DNA of 64,000 nt from Bradyrhizobium sp. SK17 (GTDB taxonomy: Bacteria; Pseudomonadota; Alphaproteobacteria; Rhizobiales; Xanthobacteraceae). The notes under the pieces were generated by a model. It saw only the letters and a program-made list of their open reading frames with translations. It did no database searches and had not been told where the DNA came from. The position numbers and the translations under genes are program-made. Below are positions 1 to 8,648 of this stretch, piece after piece (positions within the stretch are counted from its first letter, which is position 1; the number at the start of each line of letters is the position of its first letter). The stretch lies in contig NZ_CP025113.1 in assembly GCF_002831585.1 (NCBI RefSeq), positions 3,053,001 through 3,117,000 on the forward strand. Direction: 5' to 3'.

Positions 1-360
1 GATGGTCTCGGTCTGTAGCCGTCGCAGCGAGTCCTCGACGGCGCGCGCGATGTAGTCCGGCTTCAGTCCGACATTACCGCCGCCCATGTCCATGCCGACC
101 TTGGTGGCGAGGATGATGCGGTCGCGGTTGCCGCGCGACTTCATCCATTTGCCGATGATGACCTCGGACTCGCCGCCGCTATGGCCGGGTACCCAGCGCG
201 AATAGACATCCGCCGTATCCAGAAACGTCAGCCCGTGGTCCAGCACGTTGTCGAGCAGGCGAAACGACGACGTCTCGTCGACGGTCCAGCCGAACACGTT
301 GCAGCCGAAGCAGAGCGGAGGAACGGAGAGGCCGGAACGGCCGAGCGGACGATGCTTCAT
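1..360 (-). CDS. Aldo/keto reductase, N-terminal 120 residues (cut by window edge)
   Basis: The gene starts at the ATG at 360 and runs off the left edge in frame. The opening KHRPLGRSGLSVPPLCFG is the first strand and turn of the aldo/keto reductase barrel. It is followed by FLDTADVYS, which carries the family's catalytic Asp and Tyr, and by LATKVGM, which carries the catalytic Lys. The family reduces carbonyls with NADPH in the cytoplasm; the substrate cannot be told from this part. The DUF805 gene lies upstream on the same strand, 170 bases away. Confidence 0.9.
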   Translation of the reverse strand, partial: MKHRPLGRSGLSVPPLCFGCNVFGWTVDETSSFRLLDNVLDHGLTFLDTADVYSRWVPGHSGGESEVIIGKWMKSRGNRDRIILATKVGMDMGGGNVGLKPDYIARAVEDSLRRLQTETI

Positions 361-530
361 GCTTGTTCTTTCGATTATTGACTGATCGCAGGCGACGCGT
401 AGACAGTGAGACGGATCGCGTTTGTTTGCAAGACGCAGTTCCGATCGTCATCAGGAAGGCCGGAAACAACGAGTGCGGCGCACCGAGGCGGCCATGCCAA
501 TCTTGCCGAGCAAGGGAGAGGCTGGCGCGA

Positions 531-977
531 TCAGAGGGGATCGGGCCCATAGCGGTTCGGACCGGTGGTGCCGGGGCGGCAGCCGAGCTCGACGATCATC
601 CAGACGCTGACGGCAAGCGCAGCCAAGTCGCACACGCTCGCAATCGCACCTCCAAGCATCGCAATGGCCGCAAGGATCACAGGGCCGAGAAAGAACAACA
701 GCAGCCACCAGCCGCTCTTGTCGCGATCGTGCAGACGCTTCTTGCTCACCGCGATTTGGGAGTTGAACATCAGGACGCCCGCGATCAACGCGACGCAGAC
801 CGCGAGATACGGCATCAAGCTTCCCAACACGATCATGACGAACAACAGCAGGAGAAGCAGGATCACCCAGGCGATGCACGCTCTCCAGTAGCCGGCTCGC
901 GAAATCCGCCCGTCGAAATTGAACAGCAGGTCGTGCAACTGCTCGCGACCTTCGGGTATCGGGAGCAAGTCGAGCAA
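531..977 (-). CDS. DUF805 family inner-membrane protein
   Basis: A 148-residue protein. The segment LLFNFDGRISRAGYW is the usual DUF805 entry motif (a soluble Gly-Arg-Ile-Ser-Arg stretch before the first helix). Three or four hydrophobic segments follow (about residues 35-57, 60-75, 90-112, 115-132), and the family's KKRLHDRDKSGWW motif sits between helices 2 and 3. The function of the family is unknown. The start is a TTG with a GGAGG five bases upstream, which decides against later starts. Confidence 0.8.
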   Translation of the reverse strand: MLDLLPIPEGREQLHDLLFNFDGRISRAGYWRACIAWVILLLLLLFVMIVLGSLMPYLAVCVALIAGVLMFNSQIAVSKKRLHDRDKSGWWLLLFFLGPVILAAIAMLGGAIASVCDLAALAVSVWMIVELGCRPGTTGPNRYGPDPL

Positions 978-1033
978 GCCGACCTCCGCTGCAATGCTTG
1001 AAGAACGCAGGCTGGTTTAACGGCCCGGATCAT

Positions 1034-1048
1034 ACCCGTTATACGGGT
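1034..1048. promoter_or_regulatory. Short perfect inverted repeat upstream of the DUF805 gene
   Basis: ACCCGT and ACGGGT flank TAT, about 57 bases upstream of the TTG start of the DUF805 gene and 75 bases past the stop of the small gene at 1124. There is no T tract, so an operator is more likely than a terminator. No regulator can be assigned. Confidence 0.25.
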
Positions 1049-1123
1049 GTCCGCAAGCCGCGCCGGGATTGCCCATCCGCATTCCGGCAGCCGGACAGCG
1101 CCGATTACATACGTGTGCTTCGC

Positions 1124-1351
1124 TCAGCTTGGCTTCGCCGTCTCGTCGTCCCCCGATTCCTCTCCCGAGTCGGCCTTCGGCGGCCAGGCACCGCGCCGGA
1201 CCAGCGCCTCGTGCAGCAGCTTCTCGATCTGGCCCTGGCGCGAGCGGAATTCCGCGGCGGCCAGGCGATCGAGTATATCCAGCAGCGGGCTGCCGAGCCG
1301 CAGCAGGATCGGCTCCTTGTCCGGCCCCTTCGGGCGCCCGCGCTTAGGCAT
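1124..1351 (-). CDS. Small ribbon-helix-helix-like protein coupled to the SPFH gene
   Basis: A 75-residue protein beginning MPKRGRPKGPDKEPILLRL. A basic arm is followed by a strand (ILLRLGSPLLDILDRLA) and two helices (EFRSRQGQIEKLLHEAL), the pattern of Arc/HicB-type DNA-binding proteins. The tail is acidic. Its ATG at 1351 overlaps the stop of the upstream SPFH gene by eight bases (TATGCCTAA), so the two are probably translationally coupled. Calling it a regulator or an antitoxin-like protein is inference; no toxin gene adjoins it. Confidence 0.6.
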   Translation of the reverse strand: MPKRGRPKGPDKEPILLRLGSPLLDILDRLAAAEFRSRQGQIEKLLHEALVRRGAWPPKADSGEESGDDETAKPS

Positions 1352-2336
1352 ACAGCGTTCCGGTGTTGACGACCGGGGTGGCGTCCTTGTCGGAGACCAG
1401 CACGACCAGCAGGTTCGACACCATCGCCGCCTTGCGTTCGGGATCGAGGTCGATGTCGGTCTGCTCCTTCAGCTTCTCGAGCGCTTCCCTGACGATGTCG
1501 ACCGCGCCGGCAACGACGAGCTTGCGCGCGGCGATGACCGCGCTCGCCTGCTGGCGGCGCAGCATCACCGGGGCAATCTCCGGTGCGTAGGCGAGGTGGT
1601 TGATCCAGGCCTCGTCGATGGTCACGCCGGCCACCGCAAGCCGCTCCTTGAGCTCGACGACGAGTTCGTTGGTGACCTGATCGCCGCTCTCGCGCAGCGA
1701 CAGCGTGCGCGCGGCGACCTGGTCGTGGCTCACGACTTCCTCGGGACCGGCATGCGTAACCGCCTCGTCGAAATCATAGGGATGGCGGCCGGCGATATGG
1801 CGCAGCGCCGATTCGGTCTGCGCGCCGACGAAGTCGGCATAGTCGTCGATCTGGAAGATCGCCTTGGCGCTGTTCTCGACCCGCCAGACCACCACGGCGC
1901 CGATCTCGATCGGATTGCCGATCAGGTCGTTGACCTTCAGCTTGCCGCACTCATGGTAGCGCACTCGCTGCGACACCCTCGCGATCTTGAAGAACGGCAC
2001 GGTGGCGCGCAGGCCTGGCGCGGAATCTGTGCCGACATAGGCGCCGAACAGTGTCAGCACTGCGCTTTCGTTCGGCTGCAACGAATAGATCGACCAGCCG
2101 GACAGGATGGCGCCGACGAGACACAGCAGCGCGCCGAGCAACGACCAACTCGAGACCTGGAGATCGCCATGGCCATCGCGGGAGAAAGCGCCATAGGTGA
2201 TCCAGCAGGTGAGCACGAGAAGCACGAGCGCGATCAGAAGCGCGACATAGCCGCTGCCGACGAGCCTGGCCGGGCGGTCGTCGACCCTGACCTTGATCGT
2301 GGAAAGGCCCGGACTGGAATGATCTTGCATGGTCAT
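1344..2336 (-). CDS. SPFH/Band 7 domain membrane protein
   Basis: A 330-residue protein with two N-terminal membrane helices (about 29-51 and 65-85), then an SPFH domain. LQPNESAVLTLFGAYVGTDSAPGLRATVPFF is the typical stomatin/prohibitin opening, and a helical region with EIAPVMLRRQQASAVIAARK follows. SPFH proteins form membrane-anchored oligomeric scaffolds. I start at the ATG at 2336 (AGGGG nine bases upstream); longer readings in this frame run into the divergent protease gene. The same frame stays open further upstream by chance. Confidence 0.85.
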   Translation of the reverse strand: MTMQDHSSPGLSTIKVRVDDRPARLVGSGYVALLIALVLLVLTCWITYGAFSRDGHGDLQVSSWSLLGALLCLVGAILSGWSIYSLQPNESAVLTLFGAYVGTDSAPGLRATVPFFKIARVSQRVRYHECGKLKVNDLIGNPIEIGAVVVWRVENSAKAIFQIDDYADFVGAQTESALRHIAGRHPYDFDEAVTHAGPEEVVSHDQVAARTLSLRESGDQVTNELVVELKERLAVAGVTIDEAWINHLAYAPEIAPVMLRRQQASAVIAARKLVVAGAVDIVREALEKLKEQTDIDLDPERKAAMVSNLLVVLVSDKDATPVVNTGTLYA

Positions 2337-2600
2337 GGGAGCAAACCCCTGATGCATCCAGCATAATTGCTGATATTTTTTGATATCATAAAATAACGAA
2401 GTGCAGAAGCCGGCATGCGATGACATTGCCGCGATGGGCTTATTTCGTAGCCAGAACAACGACCTAGAGAGCACGTTGCTGGAGCCTGGTGGTTCCAAAT
2501 CTCGCGCAAGACGTCGATCGGAAACCAGCTTCGACGCGCGAAATGAAGTAGAGAGTGCGGTGTATGTACAGACGTTGCTGGCGGCGATTTGCGCGGCGGC

Positions 2601-3431
2601 ATGGCTTGGGGTTGGGCTCTGAAGGTGCATCACTCGGTTTTTGGCTGCGCGGCAGCGGCGGTGCGCGCGGGTTTGCCTGTCCGTATGATCGGGCTGGCCT
2701 GCAGTCTTGCGATCGGTTGTGTGCTCGATGGCGTTGCCCCACACGAGGCGGCGGCGCAGGTGCCATTCGCGCTGTTTCAGCCGGCGCGGCAGATCGAACC
2801 GGTGAAGCCGCTGGCGCGCGACGTCACCGGGCCGCCGACGGTCAGCCAGCGGCTCGACGGCACTGCGTTCTTTGTCGACGATCTCGGCCACATGCTGACC
2901 GCGCGCCATGCCGTCGCGGACTGCGTCCGCATTGTCGTCAGCAAGGAAGGTCGCTCCGTCACTGCGCGCCTGGTGGCGCTGGCCGCGACCGACATTGCAT
3001 TGATCAAGGTTCCGCGAACGCTCGGCCTTGCAGCGGTATTCCCGCGCGCGACTGTGTCGGCAGCCAACGACATGGTGTTCGCCGAGGCCTATGACCGGCT
3101 GAAGCCGATGCTTGCGCATGGCGGTGCGCTCGGCAATGCGTTCGTCGATGGCACTCAGCGCGATCCCCAGCATCTCGTGCTGCGCTCGAATGTCACATTC
3201 GGTACCAGCGGTGCGCCGGTGCTGGATTCCCGCGGCCTGGTCGAGGGCGTGGTGAGCCGCCGGACCACGATCGATCGCGTGCTGGCGGTCGATGCCGCGC
3301 ACGCCAAGTCGTTTCTCGAGACCCAAGGCGTCCGCATCCAGGAAGACGACCGGCCGCAGATGAGCGGCACCGCGTCACGGGCGCATCGCGCCGCCAGCAT
3401 CTCGGCGCGCGTCACATGCCTGCAACAATGA
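2601..3431 (+). CDS. Exported trypsin-like serine protease (S1 family)
   Basis: The S1 triad can be read in order: His in LTARHAV (residue 103 from this start), Asp in ATDIALIKV (131) and Ser in GTSGAPVLDSRG (203). A hydrophobic stretch ending near HEAAAQ is a plausible signal peptide, so the enzyme should act in the periplasm. The start is uncertain: TTG 2589, ATG 2601, GTG 2661 and ATG 2685 are all possible. GTG 2661 would give the neatest signal peptide; none has a strong ribosome binding site. No PDZ domain is present, so it is not a DegP-type protease. It is divergent from the SPFH gene. Confidence 0.75.
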   Translation: MAWGWALKVHHSVFGCAAAAVRAGLPVRMIGLACSLAIGCVLDGVAPHEAAAQVPFALFQPARQIEPVKPLARDVTGPPTVSQRLDGTAFFVDDLGHMLTARHAVADCVRIVVSKEGRSVTARLVALAATDIALIKVPRTLGLAAVFPRATVSAANDMVFAEAYDRLKPMLAHGGALGNAFVDGTQRDPQHLVLRSNVTFGTSGAPVLDSRGLVEGVVSRRTTIDRVLAVDAAHAKSFLETQGVRIQEDDRPQMSGTASRAHRAASISARVTCLQQ

Positions 3432-3508
3432 GCGACTAGTTGCTCGCGGATCGATGTTCGCGCGTCGTCCTGTCAGCTGCTGCCTGCGGTCAACCCTTGT
3501 CCAGAACC

Positions 3509-3940
3509 ATGCTCATCTTGCGGGGCACGCTCGTGCTCTCGTTCGGCCTGCTGATCCTCTCCCCAGCGCCGGGCCATGCCCAGAACACCGACTTTCGCAA
3601 TCCTGAACAGGCGCCGCCGTCCTGGGCGCAGTTCGCCAAGCTGGTGAAGTACCGGTTCGAGGAATGGATCGCGGCCGACGAGACGGTTGCCAATCGCTTC
3701 CGCAACTGGGTCATCGAGCATTCGGGCAAGGAGAACGGGCCGCCGCCGACGCTCGTGGTGCGCGCCTGGCTCAACCCGGACGGCACCGTCGAGCGCGTCA
3801 CGTTTGCCGCGCTCAGTGATGCCGGCGCGACCGAGGATCTGCGGACCATCCTGAAACGCGGCAATGTCGGCGAGGCGCCGCCGCCGGAGATATTGCAGCC
3901 GCTCAACCTGCGCTTCTCGCTCAACCTGAAGAAGCCCTGA
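3509..3940 (+). CDS. Exported protein with a TonB C-terminal-like domain
   Basis: A 143-residue protein. The first 25 residues are a signal peptide (LILRGTLVLSFGLLILS, cleavage near GHAQ). The C-terminal half contains VVRAWLNPDGTVERVTF and LNLRFSLNL, resembling the small alpha/beta fold at the end of TonB and TolA. There is no membrane anchor with a Pro-rich stem, so it is not a full TonB. It follows the protease gene by 77 bases on the same strand and may share its transcript. Function unknown. Confidence 0.6.
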   Translation: MLILRGTLVLSFGLLILSPAPGHAQNTDFRNPEQAPPSWAQFAKLVKYRFEEWIAADETVANRFRNWVIEHSGKENGPPPTLVVRAWLNPDGTVERVTFAALSDAGATEDLRTILKRGNVGEAPPPEILQPLNLRFSLNLKKP

Positions 3941-3946
3941 GCGGCT

Positions 3947-4165
3947 TCAGTCGCGCGGTGCCAGCGCGAGCTCCAGCAATGCGATACGCTGCAGCGCATC
4001 GATCTCGCGCTCGCCGTCCTTCGCCGTGCGCAGGATCGATTCCGCGATCGTCTTGATATGCGAACTGCTGACCGGCTCGGGCAGCGTCGCAACCGAAGAC
4101 TCCAGCGCCTGTGTCATCAACTCGATCACCTCGGGCGCAAACGCTGCATTGGAAAAGTTCTTCAT
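3947..4165 (-). CDS. Small conserved-looking hypothetical protein
   Basis: A 72-residue, mostly helical protein (KNFSNAAFAPEVIELMTQ, then IKTIAESILRTAKDGEREID). I recognise no domain. The start at ATG 4165 is preferred over an in-frame GTG at 4180 because the protein body begins there; neither has a strong ribosome binding site. It is convergent with the TonB-like gene, seven bases from its stop. Confidence 0.5.
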   Translation of the reverse strand: MKNFSNAAFAPEVIELMTQALESSVATLPEPVSSSHIKTIAESILRTAKDGEREIDALQRIALLELALAPRD

Positions 4166-4243
4166 TGCTCGGAATGCCACTCAAATCATCAGGGAATCGC
4201 CCCGCGGCAGATAACGCCTGATCAGCGTCGCAGTTCCGGTTGC

Positions 4244-4260
4244 TTTAGATTTTGTCTAAT
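4244..4260. promoter_or_regulatory. Candidate Irr box (iron control element)
   Basis: TTTAGATTTTGTCTAAT is an inverted repeat of TTTAGA and TCTAAT separated by five bases. The rhizobial ICE has arms TTTAGA and TCTAAA with the same spacing, so eleven of the twelve arm bases match. It lies about 190 bases upstream of a TonB receptor gene and three coupled membrane genes. Irr binding would link the operon to haem and iron status. This is a sequence match, not a demonstrated site. Confidence 0.6.
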
Positions 4261-4450
4261 TCAAAACAGGGGTGTCGTCGTGTCGACGCGCGCTTGCAAA
4301 GCATGCCGAGAGACGCACTGTCGCGTGCTTGATGCGCAACACTTCGTCGCGCAAGCGCTGATGTGGAGAGGTTCTAGGTTTCGAATCGAGACCCCACAAT
4401 TTTCGTTACGCTAGATCATCACCGTTGCTGACGCAGTCGGCGTGACGGGG

Positions 4451-6802
4451 ATGGGGCAAGTGAATTTTTTCAAGACGTTTGGTCGGGCGGCAAGCCTGAG
4501 TGCGGCGAGCTGTGCCATGGTTTCAATCAGCGCATTCGAGCCGGCGCATGCGCAATCGCAAACGCTCCCTCCCGTCACGGTTGATCAGCCGAAAGCCCCG
4601 ACCGTGCGCCGCGCCGCGCCGACCCGGCGTGTGACGGCGCGCGCGCCGGTGCGCCGGCAGCAGGCGGCTGCGCCGCTACGGCAGACGGCGCCGGTTCGTT
4701 ATCTGACGCCACCGACCGCAACGCTTGGCGCGCCGCCGTCGCCGTACGCCGGCGGCCAGGTCGCGAGCGGCGCAGGCCTTGGGCTGCTTGGGAATCGCAG
4801 CGTGATGGACACGCCGTTCAACCAGACGAGCTACACCGCCGAGCTGATCCAGAACCAGCAGGCGCGCACGATCCGCGACGTGCTGATCAACGACCCGTCG
4901 GTGCGGGTGATCCAGGCAGCCGGCGGCGGCGCCGACAGCCTGTTCATCCGCGGCTTCTACTACGACAGCGGTGACTACGGACTGAACGGCCTGTACGGAA
5001 TCGCGCCATATTATTCGACCGGTGCCAATTTCGTCGAGCGCGTCGAAGTCCTCAAGGGCCCAAGCGCGCTGCTCAACGGCATGACTACCGGCGGTACCGG
5101 CGTATCGAGCGGCGGGGCGGTCGGTGGCAGCGTCAATCTGGTCACGAAGCACGCGCCCGACGTCGATATCACCCAGCTCACCACGACCTATGCCTCGAAG
5201 TCGCAGTTCGGCGAGGCCATCGACGTCAGCAGGCGCTACGGCGAGAACAAGGAGTGGGGTGTTCGGCTGAACAGCACCTATTCGAACGGCAACACGCCGT
5301 GGAATCGCCAGACCGACGAGTTCGGTAACGCTGTGATCGGCATCGACTATCGCGGCGAGCGCGCGCGCCTGGCCGTCGATATCGGCTACCAGGCCGACAA
5401 TCTCAACCCACCGCTGCGTTTCTTCACCGTCGGCTCCAGCATCATTCCGCCACCGCCCAAGCCGGGTAGCAATTTCCAGGTACCGTGGACGTATTATGCG
5501 CCGACCGATTTCTTCTCGACGGTTCGCGGTGAGGTCGACGTCACCGACCAGGTGACCGCCTATGCGGCGTTCGGCTATCACGACAGCAACATCAACTATG
5601 CCTATCCGTCGCCGATCCTCAGCAACGCCGTGCCCGGCGCGCTGGCCTCGCCTCCCGGCGCCTTCCAGCTCGGTGGCCTGCGGTCGACGCCGTTCACCGG
5701 AAAGGAGACCTTCGAGACGCTGGCGGGCGAAGCCGGCGTCCGCGCCACGGTGGATACCGGGCCGGTCAATCACGCGGTCAACCTCAACTACGCGATCAAT
5801 GACCGCACCTACACGCAGCGAGTCCGGATTCCCGGTAGTCAGATCTTCTGGAATCTGTACACCGAACCGACCAATATCCCGCTGCCGAACTTCACGACGC
5901 TCGCAGCCAACCAGTTGACCGGCGTCGACCTGTGGAGCGTCGGCGTGTCCGACACCATGTCGATCCTCGACAAGCGCGTCCAGCTCACGGTCGGCGTACG
6001 TCGCCAGACCGCCGGCAGCGAGGTCACGAACTATCTGACGCCGACGCTGAGCCGGCCAGAGACCGACACCTCGGTCTGGACCCCGGCCTACGCGCTGGTG
6101 GTGAAGCCGGTCGAGAACGTCTCGCTGTATGCCAACTACATCGAAGGGCTTCAGACGCCGGTCGTCGTAGGCGGCACCTTCGCCAATGCCGGAACGGTGT
6201 TTCCGCCGGCCCAGACCACGCAGGCCGAGGGCGGTGTCAAGGTCGATATGGGCCGGATCACCGCAACGATGGGTTACTTCGATATTTCGCAGCCGAGCAT
6301 CATCACTGTCGGCTCCGGCTTGCTGGCGACGCAGCAACTCAACGGCCGCCAGCGCAACCGCGGTGTCGAGCTCAACGTGTTCGGCGAACTCACGCCATCG
6401 TTCCGCTTGCTCGGCGGCGTAGCCATGATCGACGGCGTGCAGGAGAAGACCGCCGGCGGCATCAACGACGGCAAGAAGGCGGTCGGCGTGCCCGGCTTCA
6501 ACGCCAATATCGGCGCCGAGTGGGACACCCCGTTCCTGCACGACCTGACGCTGACCGGGCGGGCGATCTACACGTCGTCGCAATATGTCGACGTAGCCAA
6601 TCTCGTCACGCTGCCGGAATGGACGCGGGTCGATCTCGGCGCACGCTATACGTTCATCTCGCCCTGGAACGGCAAGCCGATCGTGGTCCGCGCCAATATC
6701 GAGAACCTGTTCAACAAAGCCTACTGGGCTTCCGCTTATAGCGGCGTGATCACGCTCGGCGCGCCGCGTACCTACCTCGTCTCCACCACCTTCAACTTCT
6801 GA
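4451..6802 (+). CDS. TonB-dependent siderophore receptor
   Basis: A 783-residue outer-membrane receptor. A signal peptide ends near AHAQ (about residue 35). A Pro/Arg-rich spacer follows, then a plug domain (RTIRDVLINDPSVRV, SLFIRGFYYD, VERVEVLKGPSALLNG) and a 22-strand-type barrel ending YLVSTTFNF with the terminal Phe required for assembly. The plug motifs are of the ferric-siderophore class (FhuA/FpvA type). GTG 4442, ATG 4451 and GTG 4460 are possible starts. It leads an operon with a DUF3649-like, a PepSY and a DUF3325 gene, a grouping known beside iron receptors, and the ICE-like site lies upstream. Confidence 0.9.
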   Translation: MGQVNFFKTFGRAASLSAASCAMVSISAFEPAHAQSQTLPPVTVDQPKAPTVRRAAPTRRVTARAPVRRQQAAAPLRQTAPVRYLTPPTATLGAPPSPYAGGQVASGAGLGLLGNRSVMDTPFNQTSYTAELIQNQQARTIRDVLINDPSVRVIQAAGGGADSLFIRGFYYDSGDYGLNGLYGIAPYYSTGANFVERVEVLKGPSALLNGMTTGGTGVSSGGAVGGSVNLVTKHAPDVDITQLTTTYASKSQFGEAIDVSRRYGENKEWGVRLNSTYSNGNTPWNRQTDEFGNAVIGIDYRGERARLAVDIGYQADNLNPPLRFFTVGSSIIPPPPKPGSNFQVPWTYYAPTDFFSTVRGEVDVTDQVTAYAAFGYHDSNINYAYPSPILSNAVPGALASPPGAFQLGGLRSTPFTGKETFETLAGEAGVRATVDTGPVNHAVNLNYAINDRTYTQRVRIPGSQIFWNLYTEPTNIPLPNFTTLAANQLTGVDLWSVGVSDTMSILDKRVQLTVGVRRQTAGSEVTNYLTPTLSRPETDTSVWTPAYALVVKPVENVSLYANYIEGLQTPVVVGGTFANAGTVFPPAQTTQAEGGVKVDMGRITATMGYFDISQPSIITVGSGLLATQQLNGRQRNRGVELNVFGELTPSFRLLGGVAMIDGVQEKTAGGINDGKKAVGVPGFNANIGAEWDTPFLHDLTLTGRAIYTSSQYVDVANLVTLPEWTRVDLGARYTFISPWNGKPIVVRANIENLFNKAYWASAYSGVITLGAPRTYLVSTTFNF

Positions 6803-6808
6803 CGGGAC

Positions 6809-7099
6809 ATGAGCCGGGGCAGGTTGCAGACATCGTTGCGCGTCATCACTGTCGTGGTCGGCGGCTACGGCGCCACGTCCGTCATCGTCGCGCTGCTTGC
6901 GGTGGGGCTGCCGTTGTCGACTGGCCTGGCGCGCAGCGAGGCCGTGGTGCTGGCCTCGATGCTCGGCTTCCTGATCTATCTGGCGCTGCTGCTCTGGGGT
7001 TTCTCGGTGCAGAAACTGTCGCGGCTCGTGCTCGGACTTTCCGGGTTGGCGGCCGTGGCCTTCGCGCTGGTCGCACTGCTGCATCGTCACGGTGGATAG
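6809..7099 (+). CDS. Small inner-membrane protein of iron-uptake operon (DUF3649-like)
   Basis: A 96-residue protein with three hydrophobic segments (about 11-33, 45-64, 71-91) and few charged residues. Size, topology and position between a siderophore receptor and a PepSY-TM protein match DUF3649 proteins. It begins six bases after the receptor stop and its own stop overlaps the next gene's region, so it belongs to the same transcript. Function unknown, presumably an accessory to iron handling in the inner membrane. Confidence 0.65.
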   Translation: MSRGRLQTSLRVITVVVGGYGATSVIVALLAVGLPLSTGLARSEAVVLASMLGFLIYLALLLWGFSVQKLSRLVLGLSGLAAVAFALVALLHRHGG

Positions 7100-7100
7100 G

Positions 7101-8648
7101 ATGGAGCCGACCTTCCGGCAATCGATGAACTGGCTGCACACGTGGGCGGGCGTGGTGGTTGGCGGGCTGTTGTTCGCGATCTTCTGGATGGGCACGCTGT
7201 CGGTATTCGACAAGGAGATCGACCGCTGGATGGCGCCGTCGACCCGGCTCGCAATGCCGTCCGGCACGCTGTCGCTCGACGCCCAGCGTTCGACCTATCG
7301 CGATGCCGTGGCCGACCGGGCTGCGACTTGGAACGTGTTCCTCCCCAACGATCGCCTGCCGGTGGCGCGCACCGCCTGGTTTGGCGCGCGGGGAATCCAG
7401 TCGCACTACCATGATCCCGCAGACGGGCATGAGCTTGGGGATCCCGGGACACTGGCGGCGAGCGGATTCTTGTATCCGTTCCACTACCATCTACATTTGC
7501 GCTTCATGAATCTCGGCCTGTGGCTGGTCGGCGCCGCCAGCATGGCGATGTTGGCGCTGTGCGTGTCCGGCGTCATCATCCATCGCCGAATTTTTGCAGA
7601 CTTCTTCACCTTTCGGCCGGAACGAAAGCCACGACGCGCGATCCTCGATTTGCACAATATAGCCGGGGTGCTCGGACTGCCCTTTCATTTCGTCATCACG
7701 CTGTCTGGCCTCGTCATTTTCTACAATCTGTATTTCATGAGCGGCTGGGTTTCGGCGTATGGCGTGACCAATCTGCGCACGTTCAACCAGGAGGCCTTCA
7801 GTTCGTTCGCGCGGCCGAAGGCCAACAGGCCCGGCGAACTGGCATCGCTCGATGCCATGGCCGAGCAGGTGCGCCGGCTGTGGCCTAGTAGCGAACTGGC
7901 GTCGCTGACGGTCTTCAATCCCGGCGACGCCGCGGCCTATGTCCAGCTCAACGTTTCCAATGCCGATCGCATCACCAGCGCGGCAAGTACCGCGTTCTTC
8001 GACGGTGCCACTGGAAGGCTGCTGTTCCAGCGTTCCGAACTGGCGCCGGTCATGACGAGCTTTCGCTTCCTGTTCGGGCTCCACGTCATCCAGTTCCAGA
8101 ATTGGGCGCTCCGCTGGATTTACTTTGTGCTGGGCATTGCCGGCTGCGTACTGATCCTGACCGGATTTCTGTTCTGGCTGGAATCCCGGCGCAAGCGGCA
8201 TGTGAGTCTCGGGCTGCACGGCGTTCGCGTCGTTGAGGCGCTCGCGGTCGGCGGCACGAGCGGCATCATCGCCGCGACCCTGGCTTTCTTCGTTGCCAAT
8301 CGGGCGTTGCCGGCCAATCTGGCAGACAAGGCCGCGCTCGAGGTCTGGGTGTTCTATTTGGCCTGGCTCGCTACCTTTGTGCACGCCGGAGTGCGGCCCG
8401 GCGTGCGGGCCTGGCGCGAGCAGGCCGGTGCGATCGGTGTTCTCGCCATCGTCGCTGTGACGCTCAATGCCGTCACCACCGGCGATCATCTGCTCCGTAG
8501 CCTGACGCAACCTTATCTCTGGCCTGTCGCAGGAATGGACATCCTCCTGCTACTCTGCGCAGCAATCGCCGCTGTTACGGCATGGCGGCTACGCGCGGCG
8601 GCGCGCCTGACACCGCTTGCAGTGGAAGGGACGGCGGAGCATGCGTGA
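7101..8648 (+). CDS. PepSY-associated membrane protein, likely ferric-siderophore reductase type
   Basis: About 515 residues with the PepSY-TM layout: a first helix after MNWLHTWAGVVVGGLLFAIFW, a periplasmic domain, the HNIAGVLGLPFHFVITLSG helix, a second periplasmic domain, then FQNWALRWIYFVLGIAGCVLILTGFLFW and further C-terminal helices. Conserved His residues in the helices (LHTW, HLHLRFMN, DLHNIAG, FGLHVIQ) fit haem binding, and relatives are proposed to reduce siderophore-bound iron at the inner membrane. ATG 7101 has GGTGG upstream; GTG 7092 is an alternative. The end overlaps the next gene. Confidence 0.8.
   Translation: MEPTFRQSMNWLHTWAGVVVGGLLFAIFWMGTLSVFDKEIDRWMAPSTRLAMPSGTLSLDAQRSTYRDAVADRAATWNVFLPNDRLPVARTAWFGARGIQSHYHDPADGHELGDPGTLAASGFLYPFHYHLHLRFMNLGLWLVGAASMAMLALCVSGVIIHRRIFADFFTFRPERKPRRAILDLHNIAGVLGLPFHFVITLSGLVIFYNLYFMSGWVSAYGVTNLRTFNQEAFSSFARPKANRPGELASLDAMAEQVRRLWPSSELASLTVFNPGDAAAYVQLNVSNADRITSAASTAFFDGATGRLLFQRSELAPVMTSFRFLFGLHVIQFQNWALRWIYFVLGIAGCVLILTGFLFWLESRRKRHVSLGLHGVRVVEALAVGGTSGIIAATLAFFVANRALPANLADKAALEVWVFYLAWLATFVHAGVRPGVRAWREQAGAIGVLAIVAVTLNAVTTGDHLLRSLTQPYLWPVAGMDILLLLCAAIAAVTAWRLRAAARLTPLAVEGTAEHA

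Noticed and set aside
1124..1351. Toxin-antitoxin pair
   Set aside because: The small protein resembles a ribbon-helix-helix antitoxin, but its coupled partner is an SPFH membrane protein, not a toxin.
2337..3326. Long upstream extension of the SPFH reading frame
   Set aside because: It is antisense to the trypsin-like protease with its complete triad, is rich in His and Arg without any domain, and lies far from the natural SPFH start at 2336.
4676..7267. 863-codon open frame opposite the TonB receptor operon
   Set aside because: A GC-skew shadow: no domain, Arg/Asp-rich, antisense to three clearly recognisable genes.
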